64,000 bases of DNA, from contig NZ_CP130060.1 in assembly GCF_030644385.1 (NCBI RefSeq), positions 2,087,432 through 2,151,431 of the forward strand, written 5' to 3'. This DNA is from Stomatobaculum sp. F0698. GTDB taxonomy: Bacteria; Bacillota; Clostridia; Lachnospirales; Lachnospiraceae. Within the stretch, counting starts at the first letter, position 1. Each line of letters opens with the position of its first letter. Position numbers and translations under genes: made by a program. Positions 39,325-53,065 of this stretch are shown piece after piece. The notes below the pieces were generated by a model, which did no database searches, had not been told where the DNA came from, and saw nothing but the letters and a program-made list of their open reading frames with translations.

Positions 39325-42086
39325 AGCCCTTGCAATTGACACTCAGAGCGTTCGGCCCCTACGCGGGGGAGACTCTGATAGATTTTGAGCGCTTCGGCGG
39401 CGCGGGGCTCTATTTAATCACCGGAGACACCGGTGCGGGCAAGACCACCCTCTTTGACGCGCTGAGCTTTGCCCTCTACGGGGAAGGGAGCGGCGCCTTC
39501 CGTAAGCCCGAAATGCTGCGATCGAAGTACGCCTCCCCGGAGCAAAAAACAGAGGTTCTGCTTCGTTTCGAGGACAAGGGGGAGGTCTATGAGGTGAGGC
39601 GTACGCCGAGCTATCTGCGCCCGGCGAAGCGCGGTAAGGGCGAGACCCAGCAGCTCGCGGAAGCGGAACTATGGCTTCCGGACGGGAGCGTCAAGACCAA
39701 GGTAAAAGAGGTCAATGAAAAGCTCGAGGACATACTCGGGTTAAACCGCGAGCAATTTTTGCAGACTGCGATGATTTCGCAGGGAGAGTTTTTGAAGCTG
39801 CTGCTCGCGAGTACGGAAGAACGGCAGAAAATCTTCCGAAAAATTTTCCATACCGAGCGCTTTGCGGGCCTGCAGGAGCTCTTAAAGGCCGAGAGCAATG
39901 CCTGTGAGCGGGAATTTGAGCTGCTCGAACAAAAGCAGCGGAGCTGTCTGGAGCGCCTGCAGCCGGAAGGCGAGGCGGAAGCGCTCAGGCAAGCCGTGCT
40001 GCGGCGGGAGAGCCCGGCAGAGGAACTTCTGTCTCTTCTGCCCGCTTCGCTTGCTGCGCTTGAACTGGAACGAAACGAGGTCGCGGCGCTTCGGGAGGCA
40101 AAAAACGAGGAAATTTCGGAGCTCTCGGCGGCAATCGTGAGAGCGGAGGCCGCGGAACAGCGCGCGCGCCTTCGAAGGGAGAAGGAAGCCGAGATCCTCC
40201 GGGGGCGGACGGCGCTCACGGAACAGCGGGAGGCGCTGACACGCATCCGGCGGGAAATCGAGGAAAAGACGGCGCGCTGGGAAGAGCTGCCGGCCTACCG
40301 AGCCCTCCTGCCGAAGTACGAAGAGCTGGCGCGCGCAAGCGCCGCGCGCGCGGCGCAGGAACTGCGTGTCAAAGAGGAGGAAAAAGCCTTACGGCGCGCG
40401 GCGGAGCGCGCACTCGCGGCGGCGGAGCTGCTCAACAAAAGTCGGGAGGAGAGCCGAGAACTCGCCGATGCGGGCGAGGCGCTCGCGCGCTGTGAGGCAA
40501 AGGCGAGTGAGCTGAAAGAGCGCAGTCTCCTGCTTTCCTCCGTGCAGCGGAAAATCAAGGACTATGCGGATTGTTTTCACGAGGGAAAACAGGCGCAGGA
40601 CGTATTCCTGAAAGCGCGTGAGGCTTATGAGCAGGCAGAGCGGGATTACGGGACGGCCTATCGACTCTTTCTCGCGGGACAGGCGGGGCTGCTCGCGGAG
40701 GAACTGGAGACGGGAAGCCCCTGTCCGGTTTGCGGCAGCACAGAGCACCCGAGGCCCGCGGAAAAACCCCGCGAGACCCCGAGCGAGGCGGAATTAAAGC
40801 GACTCGAAGAGGCGCGGAAGCTGGGCCAAGAGAGGGCGGAGCGCGCGGCGAAGCAGCACAGCGCCCTGAGGGAGAGACTCAGTCAGCAGAAGCAACAGCT
40901 GAGCGAGCAGGCTGCGCGGCTCTTTCCGGAGGCGGAATTCCGGGATCTGGACCGCAGCGCAAAGGCCGAACAGGAGCGCTTAACGCGAGCGACTGCCGAG
41001 AACGAGGCGCTGCGCACGCAATGCGAGCGGCGAGAGGCACGCCGGAGAGAACTGGCGGAAGCCCTGCCCGGTTTCGAACAGGCCGCGGCCGAGCGACTCT
41101 CGGAGCAGGGCGCCGCAAACGAGGCCCTTGCGGCGGCAAGGCAGAGCCTGGAAGGCTTAGTTGCCGCGGAGGCGGCGGAGCGAAAGCAGCTTCCGGCGGA
41201 GGATATCGAAGTCCTGCGGGAGAGAATACGGCTCCTTGAGAACGAGCAGCGGCGCGCGCGCGAGGCAGAGCAGAGACTTGCGGAGGAAGCGACCGCGGCC
41301 GAGCAGGCCCTTAGCCGTGCGGAGGGCGAGCATAAGGCCCTTGTCGCGGAGGAAGACAAGGAAGAAAGTGCGGTGACGGCAGCGGAACTCAGAGAGAAGA
41401 AACTTGCCGCCGAGGCAGCGCGCGCCGCGCTTTCCGAACGCACGGAAGTCCTGGGGGCGCGGCTCAGCAATAATCGAGAGACCCTGGAGCGGCTCCGGGC
41501 GCTCGAACAAGAGCGCGTCGTGCTGCTTCGACGTTTGCAGGCGGCAAAGAGTCTCGCAGACACCGCAAGCGGCCAACTTTCCGGACAGGATAAAATCATG
41601 TTGGAAACCTACGTGCAGCTCGATTATTTTGAGCGCATGTTGCTCCGCGCGAACATACGCCTCATGGAGATGACGGAGGGGCGCTATGAATTGGTGCGGA
41701 GTAAGGAGGCCGAGAACAAGAGGTCGCAGTCCGGTCTCTCGCTCGATGTTGTGGATCATTACAGCGGCAGTGAGCGCAGTGTGAAGAGTCTTTCCGGCGG
41801 CGAATCCTTTCAGGCCTCGCTTGCCCTGGCGCTCGGTCTCTCGGACACGGTGCAGGAGGAGGCGGGCGGCATACGCCTCGATGCGATGTTTATCGACGAG
41901 GGCTTCGGCACCTTGAGCGAGGGAGCGCTCCGCGCAGCCCTGAATACCCTCTTGGAACTCGCGGCGGGACAGCGCCTGGTCGGAGTCATCTCGCATGTTC
42001 CGGAATTGAAGGAAAAAATCGAGCGTCAGATTCGAATTCGGAAGCAGGCGGACGGCGGCAGCACGGCGGAAATCATACTGCCCTAG
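39321..42086 (+). CDS. sbcC: Exonuclease SbcC (Rad50-type ATPase subunit)
   Basis: The protein is 921 residues. Walker A is GDTGAGKTT (35-43); two very long Ala/Glu/Arg-rich coiled coils (about 180-460 and 490-780) flank the zinc hook CPVCGS (about 467-472). The signature SLSGGESFQASLALALGL and Walker B MFIDEGFGTL lie near 825-862. The coiled coils are unusually rich in Glu, Ala and Arg because of the GC-rich codon use. It is coupled to sbcD. Confidence 0.95.
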   Translation: MKPLQLTLRAFGPYAGETLIDFERFGGAGLYLITGDTGAGKTTLFDALSFALYGEGSGAFRKPEMLRSKYASPEQKTEVLLRFEDKGEVYEVRRTPSYLRPAKRGKGETQQLAEAELWLPDGSVKTKVKEVNEKLEDILGLNREQFLQTAMISQGEFLKLLLASTEERQKIFRKIFHTERFAGLQELLKAESNACEREFELLEQKQRSCLERLQPEGEAEALRQAVLRRESPAEELLSLLPASLAALELERNEVAALREAKNEEISELSAAIVRAEAAEQRARLRREKEAEILRGRTALTEQREALTRIRREIEEKTARWEELPAYRALLPKYEELARASAARAAQELRVKEEEKALRRAAERALAAAELLNKSREESRELADAGEALARCEAKASELKERSLLLSSVQRKIKDYADCFHEGKQAQDVFLKAREAYEQAERDYGTAYRLFLAGQAGLLAEELETGSPCPVCGSTEHPRPAEKPRETPSEAELKRLEEARKLGQERAERAAKQHSALRERLSQQKQQLSEQAARLFPEAEFRDLDRSAKAEQERLTRATAENEALRTQCERREARRRELAEALPGFEQAAAERLSEQGAANEALAAARQSLEGLVAAEAAERKQLPAEDIEVLRERIRLLENEQRRAREAEQRLAEEATAAEQALSRAEGEHKALVAEEDKEESAVTAAELREKKLAAEAARAALSERTEVLGARLSNNRETLERLRALEQERVVLLRRLQAAKSLADTASGQLSGQDKIMLETYVQLDYFERMLLRANIRLMEMTEGRYELVRSKEAENKRSQSGLSLDVVDHYSGSERSVKSLSGGESFQASLALALGLSDTVQEEAGGIRLDAMFIDEGFGTLSEGALRAALNTLLELAAGQRLVGVISHVPELKEKIERQIRIRKQADGGSTAEIILP

Positions 42087-42186
42087 TCCGAAATCGGGAA
42101 AAGAAGCTGTCGCGGGCACTTTCCTATGTTATACTTGCCTTGCTATTGCACCGAGGCTTGTCAGAGAAAGTAGAGTGTCTGCAGAA

Positions 42187-42945
42187 ATGAAAATCCGTTT
42201 TATCGGACATTCCGGGTTTTACGTGGAACTGGAAGAGATGAATTTGCTCTTCGACTATTACCGGGGAGAACTTCCCGAAATCGACCGGAGCAAACCGCTC
42301 TTCGTGTTTGTGAGCCATGCGCATCCGGATCATTTTCAGAGAGATATCTTTTCGCTCGCCGAAAAGGCGGACAATGTCGTCTATTTTCTCTCGGACGACA
42401 TACGCCGCTCCGCGCTCCCGCTTCAGATACAGGAGTGCGTGCGCCTCCTGGCGCCCGAGACCGAGACGGAAATTTGCCGCCTCGTGCAGGACGAGACGGG
42501 GAGGGAACTCAGGCAGGAGGTCTTTTTGACCGTCAATACCTATCGCTCGACCGATGAGGGCGTCGCCTTTTTGATTGATTGCGATGAGGCGCGCATTTAC
42601 CATGCGGGCGATTTGAACGATTGGCACTGGGAAGAGAACACCGAGGCCGAGAACAATGTCCAGAGAACGCTGTATCTCGAGGAACTCCGGGAACTTCGGG
42701 CGGAGGTCGAGCGGAGCGGGCGTGTGCCCGACATCGCCTTCGTGCCGGTGGATTCCAGGCTCGGGGAGGGCTATTGGCGCGGTGCGGACGCCTATATGCG
42801 GGAGGTCGGCGCGCGCTATCTGATTCCCATGCATCTCTACGGCGATACAACGGTAATTCGGAAACTCCGGGAGCGCAGCGAAGCGCGCGACTATCGGGAT
42901 CAAATACTTGGTACAGGAGAGGAAGGCGAGGTGTTTTCGCTATGA
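42187..42945 (+). CDS. Metallo-beta-lactamase-fold hydrolase
   Basis: The ATG at 42187 gives MKIRFIGHSGF, the usual opening for this family; a GTG at 42175 is an alternative, since the ribosome-binding site is weak for both. The protein is 252 residues. Metal ligands include SHAHPDHF (about 43-50) and the HAGDLNDWHW stretch, with MHLYGDT (about 218-224) near the end. This places it in the UlaG/YtnP-like soluble branch. It heads a nine-gene run and its stop overlaps pyrC (ATGA). The substrate is unknown. Confidence 0.8.
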   Translation: MKIRFIGHSGFYVELEEMNLLFDYYRGELPEIDRSKPLFVFVSHAHPDHFQRDIFSLAEKADNVVYFLSDDIRRSALPLQIQECVRLLAPETETEICRLVQDETGRELRQEVFLTVNTYRSTDEGVAFLIDCDEARIYHAGDLNDWHWEENTEAENNVQRTLYLEELRELRAEVERSGRVPDIAFVPVDSRLGEGYWRGADAYMREVGARYLIPMHLYGDTTVIRKLRERSEARDYRDQILGTGEEGEVFSL

Positions 42946-44288
42946 TTATGTTGCAGGGCGTGCGGCTCCTGGATCCGTCGACGAGGACGGACGGGATACG
43001 CGACATTTTGATTGCAGAGGGCAAGATTATCCGTGTCGGCGAGGATCTCTGGTTGGATGCCTCCCTGATCGCGCGGGCCAAGGGCGAGGTGCTCGAGGTC
43101 TTTGACTGCGCGGGTCTCTGCGCGGCACCGGGCTTTGTGGACGGTCATGTCCATTTCCGGGACCCGGGACAGACGCATAAGGAAGATATTCTGAGCGGTG
43201 CGCGTGCGGCGGCTGCCGGCGGCTTTACTTCGGTTGTCTGCATGGCGAACACGACGCCGCCCATCGACAGCGAGGCATTGATGGTCGAAAATATCCGAAA
43301 GGGCAGAAATGCGGCCATCCGTGTGTACAGTGCCTCAACCATAAGCCAAGGCATGAAGGGCGAGGCCTTGGTCGATATGAAACTCATGAAAGAGAGCGGC
43401 GCGGTCGCCTTCACCGATGACGGCAGACCGCTGACAAACGAGGAGCTGATTAAGGAGGCCATGCAGAAGGCACGGCGCTTAAAGCTGCCGCTCTCCTTCC
43501 ACGAGGAGGATCCGCGCTTTGTGAAAGAGCCGGGCGTGAACAGCGGCCCCGCCGCGGAGCGTCTCGGCTTAACGGGAGCGGACCGACAGGCGGAGATTGT
43601 GATGGTCGAGCGGGACTGCCGCCTAGCGCGGGAACTCGGCGCGGCAATCGTAATCCAGCACATCAGCGCGAAGGAGTCCGTGGAGCTGGTGCGCCGCGCG
43701 AAGCAAAACGGCGCGCGGGTTTATGCGGAGGCAACCCCGCACCACTTCTCTCTGACCGATGAGGCCGTGAGCCTCTACGGCACCAATGCGAAGATGAACC
43801 CGCCGCTCCGGAGCGAAGAAGACCGAATGGCCATTGTCCGCGGACTTCAGGACGGCACGATTGATATGATTGCGACGGACCACGCGCCGCATGCAAAGGC
43901 GGAGAAGGACAGACCCTTTACCGAGGCGCCGAGCGGCATCATAGGTCTCGAGACCGCATTTGCGCTCGGCTGTATGAATCTCGTGGAGCCCGGACACTTA
44001 ACGCTCCTGCAGCTTGTGCAGCGCATGAGCACCGAGGCCGCAAAGCTCTATCAGCTGGACGCGGGCAGCATCAAAGAGGATAAGCCGGCGGACCTTACGA
44101 TTTTCGATCCGGCGCAGAGCTGGGCCTATCTCGTGCCGGAATCCAAGTCCACCAATTCGCCCTGGCTCGGAAAAACGCTGCGGGGCAAGGTGCTCTTGAC
44201 CATATGCGCGGGGCGCATTGTCTACGAGGACGAGCGTCTCTTTGCGGGAAGAAAGCTGCCGATCGGCAGCAAGAAAAAAGAACTGTGA
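42942..44288 (+). CDS. pyrC: Dihydroorotase
   Basis: The enzyme is the third of pyrimidine synthesis and converts carbamoyl-aspartate to dihydroorotate. The protein is 448 residues. Motifs are GFVDGHVHFRDPGQTHKED (His pair, about 62-80), the metal-bridging FTDDGRPL, IQHISAKES, TPHHFSLTDE and IATDHAPH (about 309-316). It is a class I type as in bacilli. Other pyr genes are not nearby, although a uracil permease lies 12 kb away. It is translationally coupled to the preceding MBL-fold gene. Confidence 0.92.
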   Translation: MIMLQGVRLLDPSTRTDGIRDILIAEGKIIRVGEDLWLDASLIARAKGEVLEVFDCAGLCAAPGFVDGHVHFRDPGQTHKEDILSGARAAAAGGFTSVVCMANTTPPIDSEALMVENIRKGRNAAIRVYSASTISQGMKGEALVDMKLMKESGAVAFTDDGRPLTNEELIKEAMQKARRLKLPLSFHEEDPRFVKEPGVNSGPAAERLGLTGADRQAEIVMVERDCRLARELGAAIVIQHISAKESVELVRRAKQNGARVYAEATPHHFSLTDEAVSLYGTNAKMNPPLRSEEDRMAIVRGLQDGTIDMIATDHAPHAKAEKDRPFTEAPSGIIGLETAFALGCMNLVEPGHLTLLQLVQRMSTEAAKLYQLDAGSIKEDKPADLTIFDPAQSWAYLVPESKSTNSPWLGKTLRGKVLLTICAGRIVYEDERLFAGRKLPIGSKKKEL

Positions 44289-44306
44289 GATGAAAGGAAA
44301 GAAGCT

Positions 44307-45944
44307 ATGATCAGTGCAAACGGAATTACCTTCCGCGTCGGAAAGAAGGCGCTCTTTGAGGATGTGAACATCCAGTTTACCGAGGGAAATTGTTACGGCC
44401 TCATCGGCGCAAACGGAACGGGAAAATCCACTTTCCTGAAGATACTCTCGGGACAGCTGGAGCCCACCAACGGAAACATTGCGATTACGCCGGGACAGCG
44501 TCTCTCCTTCCTCGAGCAGAACCACTTTAAGTACGATGAGTTCACGGTACTGGATACCGTCATCATGGGCAATCAGCGCCTCTACGATATTATGCAGGAG
44601 AAGGATGCGCTCTACGCGAAGGAGGACTTCACGGATGAGGACGGCATCAAGGCGGCGGAGCTTGAGAACGAGTTCGCAAATATGAACGGCTGGGATGCGG
44701 AGAGCGATGCCGCAAACCTCTTAAACGGCCTCGGTGTGGAGACGGACTACCACTACTCGCCGATGAAGGATTTGCCGGGTGCCTTAAAGGTCAAGGTGTT
44801 GCTTGCGCGCGCCCTCTTCGGTAACCCGGACATACTCCTGCTGGATGAGCCGACGAACCACCTGGACCTCGAGGCCATCGGTTGGCTCGAGGAATTCTTG
44901 ATTAACTTCGAAAACACCGTCATTGTCGTCTCGCATGACCGCTACTTCTTAAACAAGGTCTGCACCATGATTGCGGATATCGACTACGGTAAGATTCAGC
45001 TCTACACCGGTAACTACGACTTCTGGTATGAGTCCAGTCAGCTCATTGTTCGCCAGATGAAGGAGGCGAACCGGAAGAAGGAGGAGAAGATCAAGGAGCT
45101 CAAGGAGTTCATTCAGCGCTTCTCCGCAAACGCTTCGAAGAGTAAGCAGGCGACTTCCAGAAAGCGCGCTCTCGAGAAGATTGAGCTCGACGAGATGAAG
45201 CCCTCGAGCCGAAAGTACCCGTTTATCGACTTCCGCCCGAACCGCGAAATCGGAAACGAGGTGCTTACGGTCACGAACCTCAGTAAGACCATTGAGGGTG
45301 TGAAGGTGCTCGACAACATCAGCTTTACTTTAAACCGCACGGACAAGGTTGCGCTGGTCGGACCGAACGAGCGCGCAAAGACGGTGCTCTTCCAGATTCT
45401 CTCCGGGCAGATGGAGCCGGATTCCGGCGACTATAAGTGGGGCATCACGACGACCACGGCCTACTTCCCGAAGGACAACACGAAGGACTTTGCCGGCGAC
45501 GAGACCATCGTCGAGTGGCTCACCCAGTATTCGGAGAACAAGGACGCGACCTATGTGCGCGGTTTCCTCGGGCGTATGCTCTTTGCGGGCGATGACGGTG
45601 TGAAGAAGGTCTCTGTGCTCTCGGGCGGTGAGAAGGTGCGTGTCATGCTCTCGAAGCTCATGATTACCGGTGCGAATGTCCTGCTCCTCGACGAGCCGAC
45701 GGACCACCTGGACATGGAGTCGATCACGGCGCTGAACAACGGTCTCATCAAGTTCCCGGGCGTCCTGATCTTCTCCTCGCGAGATCACCAGATTGTCGAG
45801 ACGACCGCAAACCGCATCATGGAGATTATCAACGGCAAGCTGGTCGATAAGATTACGACCTACGATGCTTACCTTGACAGCGATGAGATGGCGAGAAAGC
45901 GCTTTACCTATACGGTCAGCGATTCCGACGCGACGGATGACTGA
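44307..45944 (+). CDS. ABC-F family ATPase (YkpA/YbiT type) with altered motifs
   Basis: The protein is 545 residues with two ABC domains and no membrane segment, as in ribosome-associated ABC-F proteins. Domain 1 has an intact Walker A GANGTGKST, Walker B LLLDEPTNHLD and switch VVSHDRYF, but its signature reads LPGAL (156-160), where LSGGQ is usual. Domain 2 has Walker A GPNERAKTV (352-360), a relaxed form known from this subfamily. Its signature LSGGEKVR is normal, but DEPTDHLD (462-469) has Asp for Asn, and SSRDHQ (490-495) has Arg where the switch His normally stands. The linker KQATSRKRALEKIELDEMKPSSRKYPFI is typical. It may act in translation, but ATP hydrolysis could be modified. Confidence 0.85.
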   Translation: MISANGITFRVGKKALFEDVNIQFTEGNCYGLIGANGTGKSTFLKILSGQLEPTNGNIAITPGQRLSFLEQNHFKYDEFTVLDTVIMGNQRLYDIMQEKDALYAKEDFTDEDGIKAAELENEFANMNGWDAESDAANLLNGLGVETDYHYSPMKDLPGALKVKVLLARALFGNPDILLLDEPTNHLDLEAIGWLEEFLINFENTVIVVSHDRYFLNKVCTMIADIDYGKIQLYTGNYDFWYESSQLIVRQMKEANRKKEEKIKELKEFIQRFSANASKSKQATSRKRALEKIELDEMKPSSRKYPFIDFRPNREIGNEVLTVTNLSKTIEGVKVLDNISFTLNRTDKVALVGPNERAKTVLFQILSGQMEPDSGDYKWGITTTTAYFPKDNTKDFAGDETIVEWLTQYSENKDATYVRGFLGRMLFAGDDGVKKVSVLSGGEKVRVMLSKLMITGANVLLLDEPTDHLDMESITALNNGLIKFPGVLIFSSRDHQIVETTANRIMEIINGKLVDKITTYDAYLDSDEMARKRFTYTVSDSDATDD

Positions 45945-45952
45945 GGAGAGCC

Positions 45953-46717
45953 ATGAGCGTAAAGAAAATGATTTCCTGGAACGTGAACGGTCTTCGCGCG
46001 GCGGCCGGCAAGACCTTTTTTGACGCGTTCCACGATTTGGATGCGGATATCTTTTGTATTCAGGAGTCGAAGCTACAGGAGGGACAGATAGAACTGGACC
46101 TCCCGGGCTACTATGACTACTGGAATTATGCGGAGAAGAAGGGCTACTCCGGCGTTGCCATGTTCACGAAGGAGAAGCCGATTGAGGTGTACTACGGGCT
46201 CGGCATTCCGGAGCACGACAAGGAGGGGCGTGTGATTACCCTCGAATTTCCGGACTACTATGTGCTGACCTGCTATACCCCGAATTCGCAGAATGAGTTA
46301 AAGCGCCTCGACTACCGCATGGAGTGGGAGGATGCCTTCTTTGCCTATGTAAAGGGGCTGGATGAAAAGAAGCCGCTCATCTACTGCGGCGATTTAAACG
46401 TCGCGCATCAAGAAATTGACTTAAAGAACCCGGCGACCAACCGGAAGAATGCGGGTTTTACCGATGAAGAGCGCGCGAAGATGAGTCGCATTTTGGAAAA
46501 CGGCTTCACGGACAGTTTCCGTTACCTCCACCCGGAGGAGAAAGACGCCTACTCCTGGTGGTCCTACCGGATGAAGGCGAGGGAGCGAAATGTCGGTTGG
46601 CGCATCGACTACTTTATCGTGTCTGACCGCCTGCGCGAGAAGATACGCGGGGCCTCGATTCACAGCGAAATTTTGGGCAGCGATCACTGCCCGGTGGAAT
46701 TGACCATCGATCTTTGA
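45953..46717 (+). CDS. exoA: Exodeoxyribonuclease III (AP endonuclease)
   Basis: The protein is 254 residues, 8 nt after the ABC-F gene, with GAGGAG upstream. The EEP-fold residues are in place: SWNVNGLRA (about 8-16), IQESKLQ (Glu near 38), CYTPNSQ, YCGDLNVAH (about 146-154), TDSFRYLHP, SWWSYR, GWRIDYF and the final SDHCPV (about 244-249). It cuts at abasic sites and has 3'-5' exonuclease activity, complementing the endonuclease III gene at 33.7 kb. Confidence 0.95.
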   Translation: MSVKKMISWNVNGLRAAAGKTFFDAFHDLDADIFCIQESKLQEGQIELDLPGYYDYWNYAEKKGYSGVAMFTKEKPIEVYYGLGIPEHDKEGRVITLEFPDYYVLTCYTPNSQNELKRLDYRMEWEDAFFAYVKGLDEKKPLIYCGDLNVAHQEIDLKNPATNRKNAGFTDEERAKMSRILENGFTDSFRYLHPEEKDAYSWWSYRMKARERNVGWRIDYFIVSDRLREKIRGASIHSEILGSDHCPVELTIDL

Positions 46718-46731
46718 GGAGGAGAAAAGCC

Positions 46732-50630
<3,899 letters not shown>

Positions 50631-50634
<4 letters not shown>

Positions 50635-52073
50635 GACAGAGAGAAGAGAGCGTCGCAGGGGGACTGTTCTGGAAATTGCTTGAGCTCCTCGGCGCGCAGG
50701 GCATTCAATTTGTCGTAGCGCTGCTCCTTGCGCGGCTCATGACGCCGGCGGAGTACGGCACCATAGGGCTGATTATGATCTTCATCACCCTCGCAAATGT
50801 CTTCGTGCAATCGGGCTTTGCGACCGCCCTGATTCAGGCGGAGCGGGTGGAGGAGGCGGATTTCAGCTCGGTCTTTTGGATCAGCCTCGCGGTTTCCGTG
50901 CCGGTCTACGGCCTCCTTGTTCTGGCGGCCCCCTTCATTGCCGCTTATTACGAGACCCCGGTCTTACAGCCCCTGCTCACCGCGATGGGACTGGTGCTGT
51001 TTCCGGGCGCCGTAATCTCGGTGCAGACTGCCTATGTGGCGCGCAACTTACAGTTCCGCAAACTCTTTGAGGCGACTATGGTTGCGGTCATTCTCTCCGG
51101 TGCGGTCGCGATTGTCATGGCACAGCGCGGTTACGGCGTGTTTGCGATGGCGGCGCAGCAGTTGGTCTACCATGTCGCGCTGATGTTGGGACTCTTTGTT
51201 GCGGTCTCCTTCCGGCCGCGCGGCGGCATCGCCTTAAACCGGGTGGAGCGGCTCTTTTCCTTTGGGTGGAAAATACTGCTCTCCGGTCTTCTTGATACAC
51301 TCTGGAATAATCTCTACGGCCTTTTGATCGGAAAGTACTATTCCAAAACGGCACTCGGCGGTTACAACCGCGCGGAACAGTTTCCGAAGCTCATCACCTC
51401 GAATCTCTCGGCCGCGATGCAGTCCGTGTTGCTGCCGACCTACGCGAGACACCAGGGCGAGAAGGAAAGCTTAAGAGAGCTCCTCTCCCGTAGCCTGAGG
51501 CTCTCCGCCTTTGTGATTTTTCCGATGATGGCGGGCATGGCGGCGGTCGGGACAAGCCTAATCCGGACCCTTCTCACCGAGGATTGGCTCTTCTCCGTGC
51601 CCTACCTCAGAATCCTCTGTCTCTGCTATGCTTTCTGGCCGCTGCATGTCAGCAATTTGCAGATGGTCACGGCGCTCGGACGCAGCGACTGGTTTCTGAA
51701 ACTCGAGTGCATGAAGAAGTTGCTCGGCGCCGTGCTCCTCGCACTGAGCCTCCGCTACGGCATGATGGGATTGCTTGTTTTTAAGGCGGTCGATGAGGCG
51801 CTCTGCACGGCCTTAAACGCCTATCCGGTCGGCAAGTTACTCGGCTACGGGCCGCTTACACAGTACCGTGAGCTCGCTCCGGCGGCGCTCTCTTCTATCC
51901 TGATGGGGATTGCGGTTTACCGGATGGAGGGCCTACCGCTTCGCGCACCGCTGCTGTTGCTTAGCCAGCTCGCTGCGGGCGTGCTGCTCTACGGGATATT
52001 CTCGCTCGTCTTTCAGCGCGACACCCTCGGGGAACTTCGGGACTTTATAAGGACAAGAAGGGAAAAAGCATGA
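50631..52073 (+). CDS. Oligosaccharide flippase (Wzx/PST family)
   Basis: The protein is 480 residues with twelve to fourteen helices; the start overlaps the previous stop. The N-terminal GGLFWKLLELLGAQGIQFVVALLLARLMTPAEYG is the typical opening of lipopolysaccharide/teichuronic-type exporters, and PFLQALFSFGWKILLSGLLDTLWNN-like text and RAEQFPKLITSNLSAAMQSVLLPTYAR match the family core. It would move lipid-linked glycan units across the membrane. It is coupled to glycosyltransferases on both sides. Confidence 0.87.
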
Positions 52074-53065
52074 GTACAACAAAAAAGCGCCCGCTCGTCA
52101 GCGTTTGCGCGGTCTGCTATAACCACGCAAAGTACCTGGAGCAGGCGTTAAAGGGCTTTCTCGCCCAGCGCGGGGCGTTTGAGATTGAAATTCTGATTCA
52201 CGACGATGCCTCGACCGACGGTTCCGCGGATATCATACGGCGCTACGCCGCACGCTACCCGGACAAAATCTTCCCGATTTTACAGGAGGAGAATCAGTAC
52301 AGCCGGGGGCGGCAAAACATCTCGGGAATCTTTAACTTTCCGCGGGCGCGCGGCAAGTATATCGCCTTGATGGACTGCGACGATTACTGGTGCAATCCGG
52401 ATAAACTGGAGCGGCAAGTGCGTTACTTGGAGACTCATCCGGACTGCTCGATGACGGTGCACGCGGCGGCGGTGCAAAACGACCGCGGCGAACTCGTGAA
52501 CCGGAATCTCATGCGCCCTTACCGCGGGGACCGCGATTTGAGCCCGACGGAACTGGTGAATAAGGCGGGCAGCTTCCCCTTCGGCGCCATGCTTCTGCGC
52601 CGAGAGGTGGTGGAAAAGCTGCCGGAGTGGTACTTCCGCTGCCCGGTCGGGGACAGGCCGCTGGAACTCCTCTCCGCCCTCAAGGGCTACTGCCACTATG
52701 CGGACCGCTTCGACAGCGTGTACCGCTTCCACGGCTCCGGCTCCTGGACCGAGGAGATGAAGAGCGGCGACTTCAAAAAGAAGCAGGACCGCTATGCCCG
52801 TGCGATGCGGGAGCTCTACCGCGCCTTTGACCGGGAGAGCGGCGGTCGCTATCACCGCGAGGCGGTCTCGGCTGCGCGGCGTGTCTACTTTTTGACGCGG
52901 GTTAATCTAAGGGATTACGGGGAGATCTTTTCGCCGCGAAACCGGCGCTACTACCGGGAACTGCCCCTGCGGGACCGCTTTTTCATACGCGCGGAGCGGG
53001 AACTGCCCTTCTTATTTGCGGGGCTCCGTCGCGTCCGGGACAGGATATTCGGACAAGAGCGATAA
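52070..53065 (+). CDS. Glycosyltransferase family 2
   Basis: The protein is 331 residues, with ATGA coupling to the flippase. GT-A motifs are VSVCAVCYNHAKYLEQALKGFL (about 10-31), ILIHDDASTDGSADI (about 43-57) and LMDCDDYWCNPDKLERQ (about 102-118), with a later FPFGAMLLRREVVEK stretch. The C-terminal 70 residues are Arg-rich. It closes the glycan cassette; its last 54 nt overlap the convergent aroD gene. No polymerase, chain-length or sugar-nucleotide gene lies beside it, so the cassette is incomplete here. Confidence 0.88.
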   Translation: MSTTKKRPLVSVCAVCYNHAKYLEQALKGFLAQRGAFEIEILIHDDASTDGSADIIRRYAARYPDKIFPILQEENQYSRGRQNISGIFNFPRARGKYIALMDCDDYWCNPDKLERQVRYLETHPDCSMTVHAAAVQNDRGELVNRNLMRPYRGDRDLSPTELVNKAGSFPFGAMLLRREVVEKLPEWYFRCPVGDRPLELLSALKGYCHYADRFDSVYRFHGSGSWTEEMKSGDFKKKQDRYARAMRELYRAFDRESGGRYHREAVSAARRVYFLTRVNLRDYGEIFSPRNRRYYRELPLRDRFFIRAERELPFLFAGLRRVRDRIFGQER

